Counted from the stretch's first letter, positions 1 to 5,802 are shown. The stretch: 5,802 nt of DNA from Candidatus Eiseniibacteriota bacterium (GCA_030610515.1 JAUWRQ010000090.1:1-5802), one strand, 5' to 3'. Notes: generated from the sequence alone by a model not told the origin. Program-made: numbers and translations.

Positions 1-2615
1 CCCTCATCCACGTCCTCAACAAGGTAGCACTCTGACAGATAGGCCCTGTCGCACTCCACGACCCTGCTCGATATCGAGATCGTGCCGTCGCCGTCGCCCA
101 GCGCGTCCGAAGCGTTCGTGATGAGGTTCATTATCACCTGTCGAAGCTGCGTAGCGTCACCGACGATGGGAGGAAGCGATTCTGCAAGGTCGTATTCGAG
201 CACGGCCCTCTTCGAAATCGAGACCTCGAGCAGGTTGCCCATCTCGCGCACGACACCGCTGACGTCGATGGACTCGATGACGAAGTTGCCCTTGCCGGAG
301 TAGGCGAGCATCTGTCGGGAGAGCTCTGCCGCTCTCTGGGCGGCCGACTTGATCTCCGTGAGAGAGTGGTTCGCCGGGGAGTCGGCGGCTAGGTCCAGAA
401 GCGCCAGATCCGCGTTTCCGAGAATGCCCGTCAGAAGATTGTTGAAGTCGTGCGCAATCCCGCCCGCGAGAACGCCGAGACTCTCGAGTTTCTGCGCGTG
501 CTGAATCTGCGCCTCGAACACCTGCCGCTCGTCCTGGACCCGGACGCGTTCGATGGCGATCGCGATGTTCTCGGAAACGAAGGTCATGATGTCCAGATCG
601 CGGTGCGTGTATAGCGAACGCTCCGTGTAACTCTGAACGACTACGACGCCGATAACGCGCTGGCCGATCTTGAGCGGAACGCCCAGCCAGATCGGAGAAG
701 GCGCACCTACGAGTTCGACCTCACCCACTTCCTCCAGCGCCAGATGTACCTTCTCGTCAACAAGAAGAGGTTTGCCCGTACGCCTCACGTAGTCCGTGAG
801 GCTCTTCTTGAGATCGAAGACCGTGAGGTCATCGAGCTCATCCACCTCATCGACGTGGTACGGGAATGTGTAGGTGCCTGAGTCCTCAGCGTAGAGAGCG
901 ACGTAATAGTTCGTCGTGTCGATGAGCCTGCCGAGCTCCGAGTGGATCGTCGCCAGGAGCTCACTCAGACCCGGCGACTCGTTGACCGCCTGGGAGATCT
1001 GGAAGAGCACGTCGCGCACCTCCTCGGCGCGCTTGCGTTCCGTGAGGTCTCTGACGATCGCCTGCAGGTACTTCTCGCCGGCCATCTCGAACGTGTCCAG
1101 GCTCACCTCGGACGGGAAGTTGACGCCGTCGAACCTGCGGTGCGTCCACTCGAAACACTGCGGTTCTCCTGCCAGACACGCCTCGATGAGGCTCGCCGCG
1201 AGTTCCGCGGACAGACCGCGGTCCGCCTGCTCCGGAGGAAAAAGAACGCTCGGCGGGTGATCTAGGATCTCCTCCCGCGACGCCCCGAACATCGTGAGCG
1301 CCATCGAGTTGCAGTCGACGAAGACCCCGTCCTTGATGACGAAGATTGCATCCTTCGCCGTCTCGAACACGAGCCGCAGGCGCTCTTCGTTCTCGAGGAG
1401 CGCCTTCTCGGCCTCCCTGCGCTCGGTCACGTCCCGGAAGGTCCACACGCGGCCGGCAACCTCGCCGTCCTGTGTGAGCGGAGACGAGTAGCGGTCGAGG
1501 GTTCTTCCGTCCTTGAACTCGAGCGAATCGAAGCTCGTCTCAGCGGTGTCGTACAGCGGCTCCGTTCGCTCCACGAAGCCCTCCGGGTCAACGAGCTGCT
1601 TCGCTCCGTGGGCCCGCAGGAGTGACACCTCTCCGACGCTCAGGAGGTCGGGTGGAATCCTCCACATCTCTGCGTACCGGGCGTTCGCGTGCGTGACGCG
1701 CATGTCTCGGTCGACCACGAGAATGCCGTCCCCCGTCGACTCGATCGTCGAGCGGAAGAGCGTTTCGCGGGACCGCAGCTCCTCGTCCGCCGTCTTCCGG
1801 TCCGTAATGTCCGTGACGAAATCGAGGGTCGCGTTCCTGCCCTCCCATTCGAAGAGCACGGCGTTGATCTCGAGCCACCGGACGTCACCGCCACTCGTAC
1901 AGATGCGGAAGTCGTAGCTGTTCGGCACGACCTCTCCCCGAATCCGGCGCTCGTACCGTCCCGTCACAACTGACCGGTCGTCCGGGTGGATCAGTTTACT
2001 GAATGGCAGGTTCTGGAGTTCGCTCACGGAGTGGCCGACAATCTCCGGGAACTTCGGGTTGAAGAAACGGAAGAGTCCGTCCTGGATTACGGCGATGCCC
2101 TCCTGCGCGTTCACCAGGACCTGGCGGTACTTCGCCTCCGACTCCTTGAGGGCCCGCTCCGCGTTCTTCTGTTCGGTGATGTCGGTGGCCACCTGCAGAC
2201 GAACCCGACGCCCGTCCGGCCAGTCGATGAGCCGGTCGACGTGCCGATACCAGGTGCCCTCGTCATTGTCGTAGCGCTCCCAGACGGCCTTCGCTTCGAC
2301 GTCTCGCGCAGTGAGCTGCGCGTTCGGGCACTCGGTGCAGGGAGAGCCTCTTCCGTAGAGAGCGAAGTAGCACTTCTCGCCGATGACATCCCCGACCTTC
2401 TCTCTCAGGCGGCCGTTCACGTAGAGCAGGTCGTACGTCTCCGTGTCGGCCACATGGATGAGGGCCGTGATGCCTCCGAAGATGGCGCCGAGCTCCAACG
2501 GTTCGACGGGCCCGGATGCGCCCGCGTTACCCGAACGGCCCATTGCTCCGGCCCTCTCCGGTCTGCTACCGGTCGGGCCCTGTCGCCGTCTCGCGTCCGA
2601 CGTTCGTCTTGCCAT
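1..2615 (-). CDS. Multi-PAS/GAF sensor histidine kinase (C-terminus cut by window edge)
   Basis: Cytosolic two-component sensor kinase; 871 codons are visible and the frame runs off the left edge without a stop. Domains in order: PAS1 about residues 42-146, PAS2 162-272, PAS3 284-398, PAS4 411-527, GAF 540-692, HisKA 705-773, then the start of HATPase_c from about 785. Each PAS ends in the usual D-[IVL]-T-[ED] linker followed by a short charged helix. The phosphoacceptor is His722 in AHDFNNLL (codon at 450-452), the type seen in NtrB-like kinases. The ATPase N-box is MNLITNASDAL with Asn834. The G1, F and G2 boxes, and any receiver domain, would lie outside. There is no signal peptide or membrane segment, so the signal should be intracellular. 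PAS1 carries Cys82 and a Cys93-x2-Cys96-Pro motif. The start at 2615 is the first one after the in-frame stop of the upstream gene, with a weak GAAGG 6 bases ahead. Met25 at 2543 has GGAGAGG 9 bases ahead and is a serious alternative. The first 24 residues are Arg-rich and belong to no domain. Confidence 0.93.
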   Translation of the reverse strand, partial: MARRTSDARRRQGPTGSRPERAGAMGRSGNAGASGPVEPLELGAIFGGITALIHVADTETYDLLYVNGRLREKVGDVIGEKCYFALYGRGSPCTECPNAQLTARDVEAKAVWERYDNDEGTWYRHVDRLIDWPDGRRVRLQVATDITEQKNAERALKESEAKYRQVLVNAQEGIAVIQDGLFRFFNPKFPEIVGHSVSELQNLPFSKLIHPDDRSVVTGRYERRIRGEVVPNSYDFRICTSGGDVRWLEINAVLFEWEGRNATLDFVTDITDRKTADEELRSRETLFRSTIESTGDGILVVDRDMRVTHANARYAEMWRIPPDLLSVGEVSLLRAHGAKQLVDPEGFVERTEPLYDTAETSFDSLEFKDGRTLDRYSSPLTQDGEVAGRVWTFRDVTERREAEKALLENEERLRLVFETAKDAIFVIKDGVFVDCNSMALTMFGASREEILDHPPSVLFPPEQADRGLSAELAASLIEACLAGEPQCFEWTHRRFDGVNFPSEVSLDTFEMAGEKYLQAIVRDLTERKRAEEVRDVLFQISQAVNESPGLSELLATIHSELGRLIDTTNYYVALYAEDSGTYTFPYHVDEVDELDDLTVFDLKKSLTDYVRRTGKPLLVDEKVHLALEEVGEVELVGAPSPIWLGVPLKIGQRVIGVVVVQSYTERSLYTHRDLDIMTFVSENIAIAIERVRVQDERQVFEAQIQHAQKLESLGVLAGGIAHDFNNLLTGILGNADLALLDLAADSPANHSLTEIKSAAQRAAELSRQMLAYSGKGNFVIESIDVSGVVREMGNLLEVSISKRAVLEYDLAESLPPIVGDATQLRQVIMNLITNASDALGDGDGTISISSRVVECDRAYLSECYLVEDVDE

Positions 2616-2621
2616 CTCGCG

Positions 2622-2626
2622 CCTTC
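2622..2626 (-). promoter_or_regulatory. Weak ribosome binding site of the kinase gene
   Basis: GAAGG on the minus strand lies 6 bases before the ATG at 2615. It is weaker than the AGGAGG sites of the two upstream genes. A second candidate, GGAGAGG at 2553-2559, lies 9 bases before the internal ATG at 2543, so the start of the kinase is not settled. Confidence 0.4.
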
Positions 2627-2631
2627 GCTCT

Positions 2632-2650
2632 GGTAGTGACGGCTTCTACC
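2632..2650 (-). repeat. Short inverted repeat across the DUF1028 stop codon
   Basis: GGTAG at 2632-2636 pairs with CTACC at 2646-2650, with 9 bases between them. The arm at 2646-2650 contains the TAG stop of the DUF1028 gene. A five-pair stem is weak, and no T-tract follows on the minus strand, so this is not a convincing intrinsic terminator. It may be chance. Confidence 0.3.
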
Positions 2651-3692
2651 GGCCCGGGGCTTCCTGCCCCGTGAGTAGACGCCTGAAGCGTTCCATGTCC
2701 CCGAGCGGCTCCAGATCGGTATCTTCGGCCGCCCACGAAGGAAGCACACCGTCCAGCTCGAACGCCTCCTCGAGCTCCTTCAGTGCCTCCTCGTACATGC
2801 CCGCCTTGGAGTAGTAGCAGGCGAGGTGGTAGTGCGGCTCACCGTCCGAGGGGCTCATCGCCACGGCACGCCTGCCCGCATCGAACGCCTTCTCCCACTC
2901 CTCTTCGTCGCTCAATCGGTAGCCCTCCATGATGAGGGCGTCGTGCTTCCACATGTCGAACATGCGTCTGAGCTCTCCGATGGGGTCTTCGTGGTCGTCC
3001 ACCCGGAGATCGCAGTATCGGTCACTGAGGCCCCCGTAGCCCCCGCCTTCGCGGACGACGAGTATCGCGGCCGACTGGACACCTCGCGAATCCCCTCCGG
3101 CCGCCTGACCTTCCTCAATCGCGCACACGAGCCGCTCGCCCAGGATGCCGTCGGTCTCTTCGAACGCTCTCGCCATGGCGTCGATCGTCTTCTCGCTCAC
3201 GAGGATGTTTCCCTGGACGGAGTAGTTCTCGCCCACGCGGTGCCCCGCCCACGACATGCACGCAGTGCCGGTGTGCGCGGCGGCCACACCATTTGCGTTC
3301 ACGAGGCCCACCTGCCTCTGCGCGCGCTCCTCATCTCCTCCGGTCAGGGTCGCGATCACGTCCGCCGGGACAACGCCCAGCTCAAGCATGTCGAGGCCCC
3401 GCGGTCCGTAGCTCATGTTCCCCATGGCCTGCGTCGCGATGGCGCCGACGCCCGCCCGCGCGAACGGTACCGCGGCCCCGACCGCGAAGAACTTCGACTG
3501 AACCGCCACGCCGAGGTCACCCGTGTCGGGGTCGTAGGCAACGATAGAGAAGGTCGCCACGGGCTGCTCCGCGCTCGCCTGCACCCAGATGCAGAGCGTC
3601 GCGACGCCCAGCAGCACGACACGAACGACTCGTCCTGCGCGCCCACGATGCAGACCGCTGCAACAACGGGGCCAGAATCCCATCCTCATCAT
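2646..3692 (-). CDS. Exported DUF1028 (Ntn-hydrolase-like) protein with C-terminal TPR domain
   Basis: 348 residues. Residues 1-24 form a basic n-region, 25-38 a hydrophobic stretch, and Ala39-Ser-Ala41 is a good signal peptidase I site, so the protein should be exported by Sec. The DUF1028 domain (about 47-245) is unmistakable: TFSIVAYDPDTGDLGVAV at its start, SKFFAVGAAVP, ATQAMGNMSYGPRGL, then WAGHRVGENYSVQGNIL, GQAAGGDSRGVQSAA and DLRVDDHEDPIGELRR. The family is placed in the Ntn-hydrolase clan but has no established substrate. Thr47 would be the equivalent of an N-terminal nucleophile, with Lys67 as a possible partner (inference). Residues 250-315 hold about two TPR-like repeats, the clearest at 287-314 (HYHLACYYSKAGMYEEALKE). 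A TPR-type C-cap follows at about 319-340 (WAAEDTDLEPL, then RFRRLL). The start has AGGAGG 8 bases upstream and lies 2 bases after the stop of the nucleotidyltransferase gene, which implies translational coupling. Confidence 0.93.
   Translation of the reverse strand: MMRMGFWPRCCSGLHRGRAGRVVRVVLLGVATLCIWVQASAEQPVATFSIVAYDPDTGDLGVAVQSKFFAVGAAVPFARAGVGAIATQAMGNMSYGPRGLDMLELGVVPADVIATLTGGDEERAQRQVGLVNANGVAAAHTGTACMSWAGHRVGENYSVQGNILVSEKTIDAMARAFEETDGILGERLVCAIEEGQAAGGDSRGVQSAAILVVREGGGYGGLSDRYCDLRVDDHEDPIGELRRMFDMWKHDALIMEGYRLSDEEEWEKAFDAGRRAVAMSPSDGEPHYHLACYYSKAGMYEEALKELEEAFELDGVLPSWAAEDTDLEPLGDMERFRRLLTGQEAPGR
2655..2671 (-). repeat. GC-rich stem-loop at the end of the DUF1028 gene
   Basis: On the minus strand, CGGGGC and GCCCCG form a perfect 6-pair stem around the loop AGGAA. 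It lies inside the last codons of the DUF1028 gene, just before the inverted repeat over its stop codon. No U-run follows within 20 bases, so a role in mRNA stability or in lowering kinase expression is more likely than termination. Chance in GC-rich DNA is possible. Confidence 0.4.
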
Positions 3693-3694
3693 GG

Positions 3695-4537
3695 CTATAC
3701 CCTCCTGTGTCCGGGGTCTTTCGCCGCTTCATTGGCGATGACGTCAGATATGAGGGACTCGCTGGGCCCCTCTGCGAGCTCGCCCAGGAGCTCGCTGAAC
3801 CACGCGTCAACATCGTTGCACTTCGCGGGCAGCTGCGTGGCGTCCCCCACGTAGAAGAGCTCTTCCAGCTTTTCGATGTCCTCGGGCGGGAGCTCGTAGT
3901 GCACGTAGCGCGTGTGGAAGCTGTGGTGGAGGGGCGAACGCGCGATCCGGAGCACCTCCACGAGCGGACGCAGAACGACCGCATGGTAGTACCCGATCGC
4001 CTCGATCGTGTTTCCTCTGTTGAGTTCCTTCTGAACGAACGGCCTGAACAGCTCGTAGAGCACCCCGTGCCTCGAAAGTCTCTCACGGAGTATTGCCGCA
4101 TGTGCAGCCGGATCGACCGACTCGAGCGTGAGATCGCTCTCCTTGTCGAAGTAGATGCGCGGGCGACCGTGGATCTCTGGCTGCAGGAACCGGTCCTTGC
4201 CGCTCCCCCGCTCCATGACCACGAAGTCCAGAAGCAGGTACTCGCTCGCGTCCCGCAGCCGGTGGAAGACCTGGGAGTGCCCGTGCCACGTCGGCTCCGG
4301 CATGCGGAAGCTCAGGTCGACCGGAGACAGTTTCTCGACCGCGCTGAGGACCGCGTCCATAACCTCCTCGACGTGCCCGTCCTTGCAGAGCACCTGGAGG
4401 TCTATGTCGGACCACTCGTCTACCCTGTCGAACGCCGCCGCGCCTCCCTCCCACATCGCGAGCACATGCTGGGCGGGCTCGAGCGCACCCCTGAGCGCCG
4501 CGATCACGTCGGCGCGTCCAACCGACCTGCCAACCAT
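3695..4537 (-). CDS. Nucleotidyltransferase-fold protein with helical C-terminal domain
   Basis: 280 residues from the ATG at 4537. It is a cytosolic protein of the polymerase-beta-type nucleotidyltransferase superfamily, which moves a nucleotide from an NTP to a small molecule, protein or RNA. The signature is complete: Gly31-Gly32 (WEGGAAAF), then Asp44-x-Asp46 (EWSDIDLQVL) for the metal ions, and a third acid at Asp104 in LLLDFVV. Residues 1-115 make the catalytic fold. About 145-280 is mostly helical and resembles the substrate-binding half of aminoglycoside-adenylyltransferase-like proteins, including the stretch HTRYVHYELPPEDIEKLEEL. The substrate cannot be read from the sequence, and calling it a resistance enzyme would be over-reading. 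A GTG at 4546 is in frame, but only 1 base separates it from the AGGAGG. The ATG at 4537 sits at the ideal 8 bases, the same spacing as in the next gene, and is therefore chosen. The TAG stop at 3695 is 2 bases from the DUF1028 start. Confidence 0.85.
   Translation of the reverse strand: MVGRSVGRADVIAALRGALEPAQHVLAMWEGGAAAFDRVDEWSDIDLQVLCKDGHVEEVMDAVLSAVEKLSPVDLSFRMPEPTWHGHSQVFHRLRDASEYLLLDFVVMERGSGKDRFLQPEIHGRPRIYFDKESDLTLESVDPAAHAAILRERLSRHGVLYELFRPFVQKELNRGNTIEAIGYYHAVVLRPLVEVLRIARSPLHHSFHTRYVHYELPPEDIEKLEELFYVGDATQLPAKCNDVDAWFSELLGELAEGPSESLISDVIANEAAKDPGHRRV
3701..3706 (-). promoter_or_regulatory. Ribosome binding site of the DUF1028 gene
   Basis: A perfect AGGAGG on the minus strand, 8 bases before the ATG at 3692. 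It lies within the last codons of the upstream nucleotidyltransferase gene. This supports coupled translation and decides for the first of the closely spaced ATG codons at residues 1, 2 and 4. Confidence 0.88.
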
Positions 4538-4545
4538 ACGGGACA

Positions 4546-4551
4546 CCTCCT
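4546..4551 (-). promoter_or_regulatory. Ribosome binding site that sets the nucleotidyltransferase start
   Basis: AGGAGG on the minus strand, within GAGGAGGT, ends 8 bases before the ATG at 4537. It touches the in-frame GTG at 4546, leaving only one base between, which argues against that GTG as the start. Confidence 0.85.
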
Positions 4552-4556
4552 CGCTG

Positions 4557-4570
4557 CCCGGCTCGCCGGG
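4557..4570 (-). repeat. Stem-loop next to the nucleotidyltransferase ribosome binding site
   Basis: CCCGG and CCGGG form a perfect 5-pair, all-GC stem closed by the tetraloop CGAG on the minus strand. It ends 5 bases before the AGGAGG. It lies in the roughly 105-base leader between the radical SAM stop and the nucleotidyltransferase start, the only sizeable gap in the cluster. No T-run follows, so it is not a terminator. It could affect ribosome access or mRNA ends, or be chance. Confidence 0.4.
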
Positions 4571-4642
4571 ATTCGAGCTTGCTGAAGTCCCTCAGGGGGA
4601 ACTGTCACGCGAAGCGCTGTCCGTGAGGCCGTCGCGCCGGCA

Positions 4643-5802
4643 CTACGCGTCCCGGCGGTCCGGATTCGCCAACCTGGTGCCGCCCGGGTGAGGCGGGGCG
4701 CCCGGGCGATCCCAGTCGAATGAGAACAGGCCGGCGTTCGCATCACTCTTGCCCTCGTGGGCTTCCCTGCTGGAGTAGCCGACACGGTAGCCGCAGTGAG
4801 CGCAGTACTTGTAGAAGGGGCAGGACGTCTCCATGGTCCCGCGGACCTTCTGATAGAGCGCGTTGTTCCACACGGCCCTGATGCCGCCATCCTCGATGAC
4901 GTTGCCCACGGCCTCCTCCCATGAGAAATAGCACATGCGGGCCGTGCCGTCCGTGTCGATGATGAGCGTGTCCCACGGAAGGTAGCATCGCTTGCGGAAA
5001 CCGGCGTCCTCGATGTCGGGTGGCAGGTGCAGAACGATGCCCAGGTCCTGGGCCACGACCCGGGTCTCGTCGAACATGCGCTTCTGTAGCTCCGGCTCGT
5101 CGAAGAGAGAACTCGATGAGCCAACCTCTCCTTCGACCGTCAGAAAGTGAACGTTCAGATCCTCTATGCCCATCCGGGCGGCGAGCCTCACGAGGTCCGG
5201 AAGCTCGTCGATGTTGTCCTTCATCGCGATCGCGTTGGCCTGCACGACCGGGCGGTCCACTCGGTGCCGCCGCTTCGCATCCACCACGGACGATATCGCG
5301 GTCAGCAGGTCGTCGAACTTGAGACCCCTTCGGAGCCGCTCGCACGTCTCGGCCGTCGCCCCGTCTATTGAGAAGGTGATCACGTCGAGCCTGCACTTCG
5401 CGATGAGGTGTTCGGCGAGCTCGGGTGTCAGGAGCGTACCGTTCGTCATCACATTGCAGCCGACCCCGGCGCGCCCTGCCAGCTCGAGCATCTCCGGCAT
5501 GTCCTTGTTGAGGAGAGGCTCCCCGAGGCTGCAGAAGCGGTACTGGACCACCCACGGCGCGCTCTCCTCCAGAATCGCCTTGAAGAACGGCAGCTGGAGG
5601 TCGCCTGGGCCCTCGTTGTCGTAGTGAACGCAGCCCACACAGCGGAGATTGCAGCGGTGGCTGGGGATGAGATCGAGCATCCGCGGACCGGAACGGAGCC
5701 TCGCCGACTTGACGTACCGCTCGTACCGGTTCAGAAGCAGCTGGTTTCGCCGCGTACCCGAGAGCCTTGCGAACCGCCGCAGACGGAAAGCGGCGTCCCG
5801 GA
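4643..5802 (-). CDS. Radical SAM enzyme with SPASM/twitch-type auxiliary cluster domain (N-terminus cut by window edge)
   Basis: 385 codons are visible and the frame is open through the right edge. The ATG at 5680 is internal: the 40 residues before it, ending KSARLRSGPR, are the usual lead-in to the first strand of the radical SAM barrel. Numbering from that Met, Cys10-x3-Cys14-x2-Cys17 (HRCNLRCVGC) binds the [4Fe-4S] cluster that cleaves S-adenosylmethionine to a 5'-deoxyadenosyl radical. GEPLLN (53-58) is the GGE-like SAM-binding motif, and MTNGTLL and TFSIDGATAET are further core strands. The C-terminal domain has Cys232-Tyr-Leu-Pro-Trp, Gly245-x4-Cys250 and Cys293-x2-Cys296, which fits one auxiliary Fe-S cluster; Cys287 is an extra nearby cysteine. 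After about residue 302 a Gly/Pro/Arg-rich tail of some 40 residues has no recognised domain. Relatives modify peptides, sugars or cofactors. No precursor peptide is visible here, so the substrate is unknown. It is the first gene of the visible cluster. Confidence 0.92.
   Translation of the reverse strand, partial: RDAAFRLRRFARLSGTRRNQLLLNRYERYVKSARLRSGPRMLDLIPSHRCNLRCVGCVHYDNEGPGDLQLPFFKAILEESAPWVVQYRFCSLGEPLLNKDMPEMLELAGRAGVGCNVMTNGTLLTPELAEHLIAKCRLDVITFSIDGATAETCERLRRGLKFDDLLTAISSVVDAKRRHRVDRPVVQANAIAMKDNIDELPDLVRLAARMGIEDLNVHFLTVEGEVGSSSSLFDEPELQKRMFDETRVVAQDLGIVLHLPPDIEDAGFRKRCYLPWDTLIIDTDGTARMCYFSWEEAVGNVIEDGGIRAVWNNALYQKVRGTMETSCPFYKYCAHCGYRVGYSSREAHEGKSDANAGLFSFDWDRPGAPPHPGGTRLANPDRRDA

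Noticed and set aside
961..1446. Minus-strand 161-codon frame inside the kinase gene
   Set aside because: It is a different frame of the same strand within PAS4 and the start of GAF. The translation is Arg/Gly low-complexity sequence, while the kinase frame gives clean domains.
1986..2636. Plus-strand open frame of 216 codons opposite the kinase PAS domains
   Set aside because: It is antisense to well-conserved PAS sequence, with no domain and no ribosome binding site of note.
2632..2671. Intrinsic terminator after the DUF1028 gene
   Set aside because: Stems are present, but no T-run follows on the transcribed side, and the next gene begins within 30 bases.
2826..3854. Plus-strand open frame of 342 codons opposite the DUF1028 gene
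   Set aside because: It is antisense to a clearly recognised gene, its translation is rich in His, Arg and Val with no domain pattern, and it crosses the end of one gene into the next. This is the usual shadow of GC-rich codon bias.
3695..4100. Possible HEPN ribonuclease motif (R-x4-H in RSPLHH) in the C-terminal half of the nucleotidyltransferase, which would suggest an MNT-HEPN toxin-antitoxin fusion
   Set aside because: The match is short and lacks the usual polar residue after Arg. The surrounding sequence resembles the helical substrate domain of adenylyltransferase-like proteins, and no partner gene is present.
3707..4585. Plus-strand open frame of 292 codons opposite the nucleotidyltransferase gene
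   Set aside because: It mirrors the real gene almost exactly, with Val-, Glu- and Arg-rich sequence and no known motif. The minus strand carries the full catalytic signature and a ribosome binding site.
2646..4645. All three visible stop codons are TAG (2646, 3695, 4643), hinting at recoding
   Set aside because: Three cases are too few. Each TAG closes a protein at a sensible length, and sequence after each does not continue the domain.
4643..5802. RiPP biosynthesis locus
   Set aside because: The radical SAM enzyme would fit, but no short precursor peptide, leader-binding domain or peptidase of a known RiPP type is visible, and its cysteine layout suggests one auxiliary cluster. The region upstream is not in the window, so this cannot be excluded.

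Overview
The window is GC-rich (around 60% by eye) bacterial chromosomal DNA. All four recognisable genes lie on the minus strand, so they are read from the right edge to the left. No rRNA, tRNA, CRISPR array, insertion sequence or phage gene is visible. The codon bias, canonical AGGAGG ribosome binding sites, a Sec signal peptide and a large multi-PAS/GAF kinase suggest a free-living or environmental high-GC bacterium. The sequence alone does not fix the phylum.

In transcription order: (1) 5802-4643, a radical SAM enzyme with a C-terminal SPASM/twitch-type auxiliary Fe-S domain. Its reading frame stays open through the right edge, so the true start lies outside. (2) 4537-3695, a soluble nucleotidyltransferase-fold protein with an intact metal-binding acid triad and a helical C-terminal domain. 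Its start is best placed at the ATG 8 bases after a perfect AGGAGG, not at the GTG nine bases earlier. (3) 3692-2646, an exported DUF1028 (Ntn-hydrolase-like) protein with a C-terminal TPR domain. It begins 2 bases after the stop of gene 2, so the two are almost certainly translationally coupled. (4) 2615 to the left edge, a cytosolic sensor histidine kinase with four PAS domains, one GAF domain, a HisKA domain with an HDFNN box and the first part of the ATPase domain. Its C-terminus is cut by the window edge.

The gaps are about 105, 2 and 30 bases, and no convincing terminator or internal promoter is visible, so the four genes probably form one transcription unit. Short GC-rich stem-loops sit just upstream of the nucleotidyltransferase ribosome binding site and at the DUF1028/kinase junction. 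No known pathway links the four genes. A radical enzyme, a nucleotidyl transferase and an exported putative hydrolase together could form a small modification or processing module with its own sensor, but this is inference. The least ordinary elements are the exported DUF1028-TPR protein, the cysteine-bearing first PAS domain of the kinase, and the single-cluster layout of the radical SAM enzyme.
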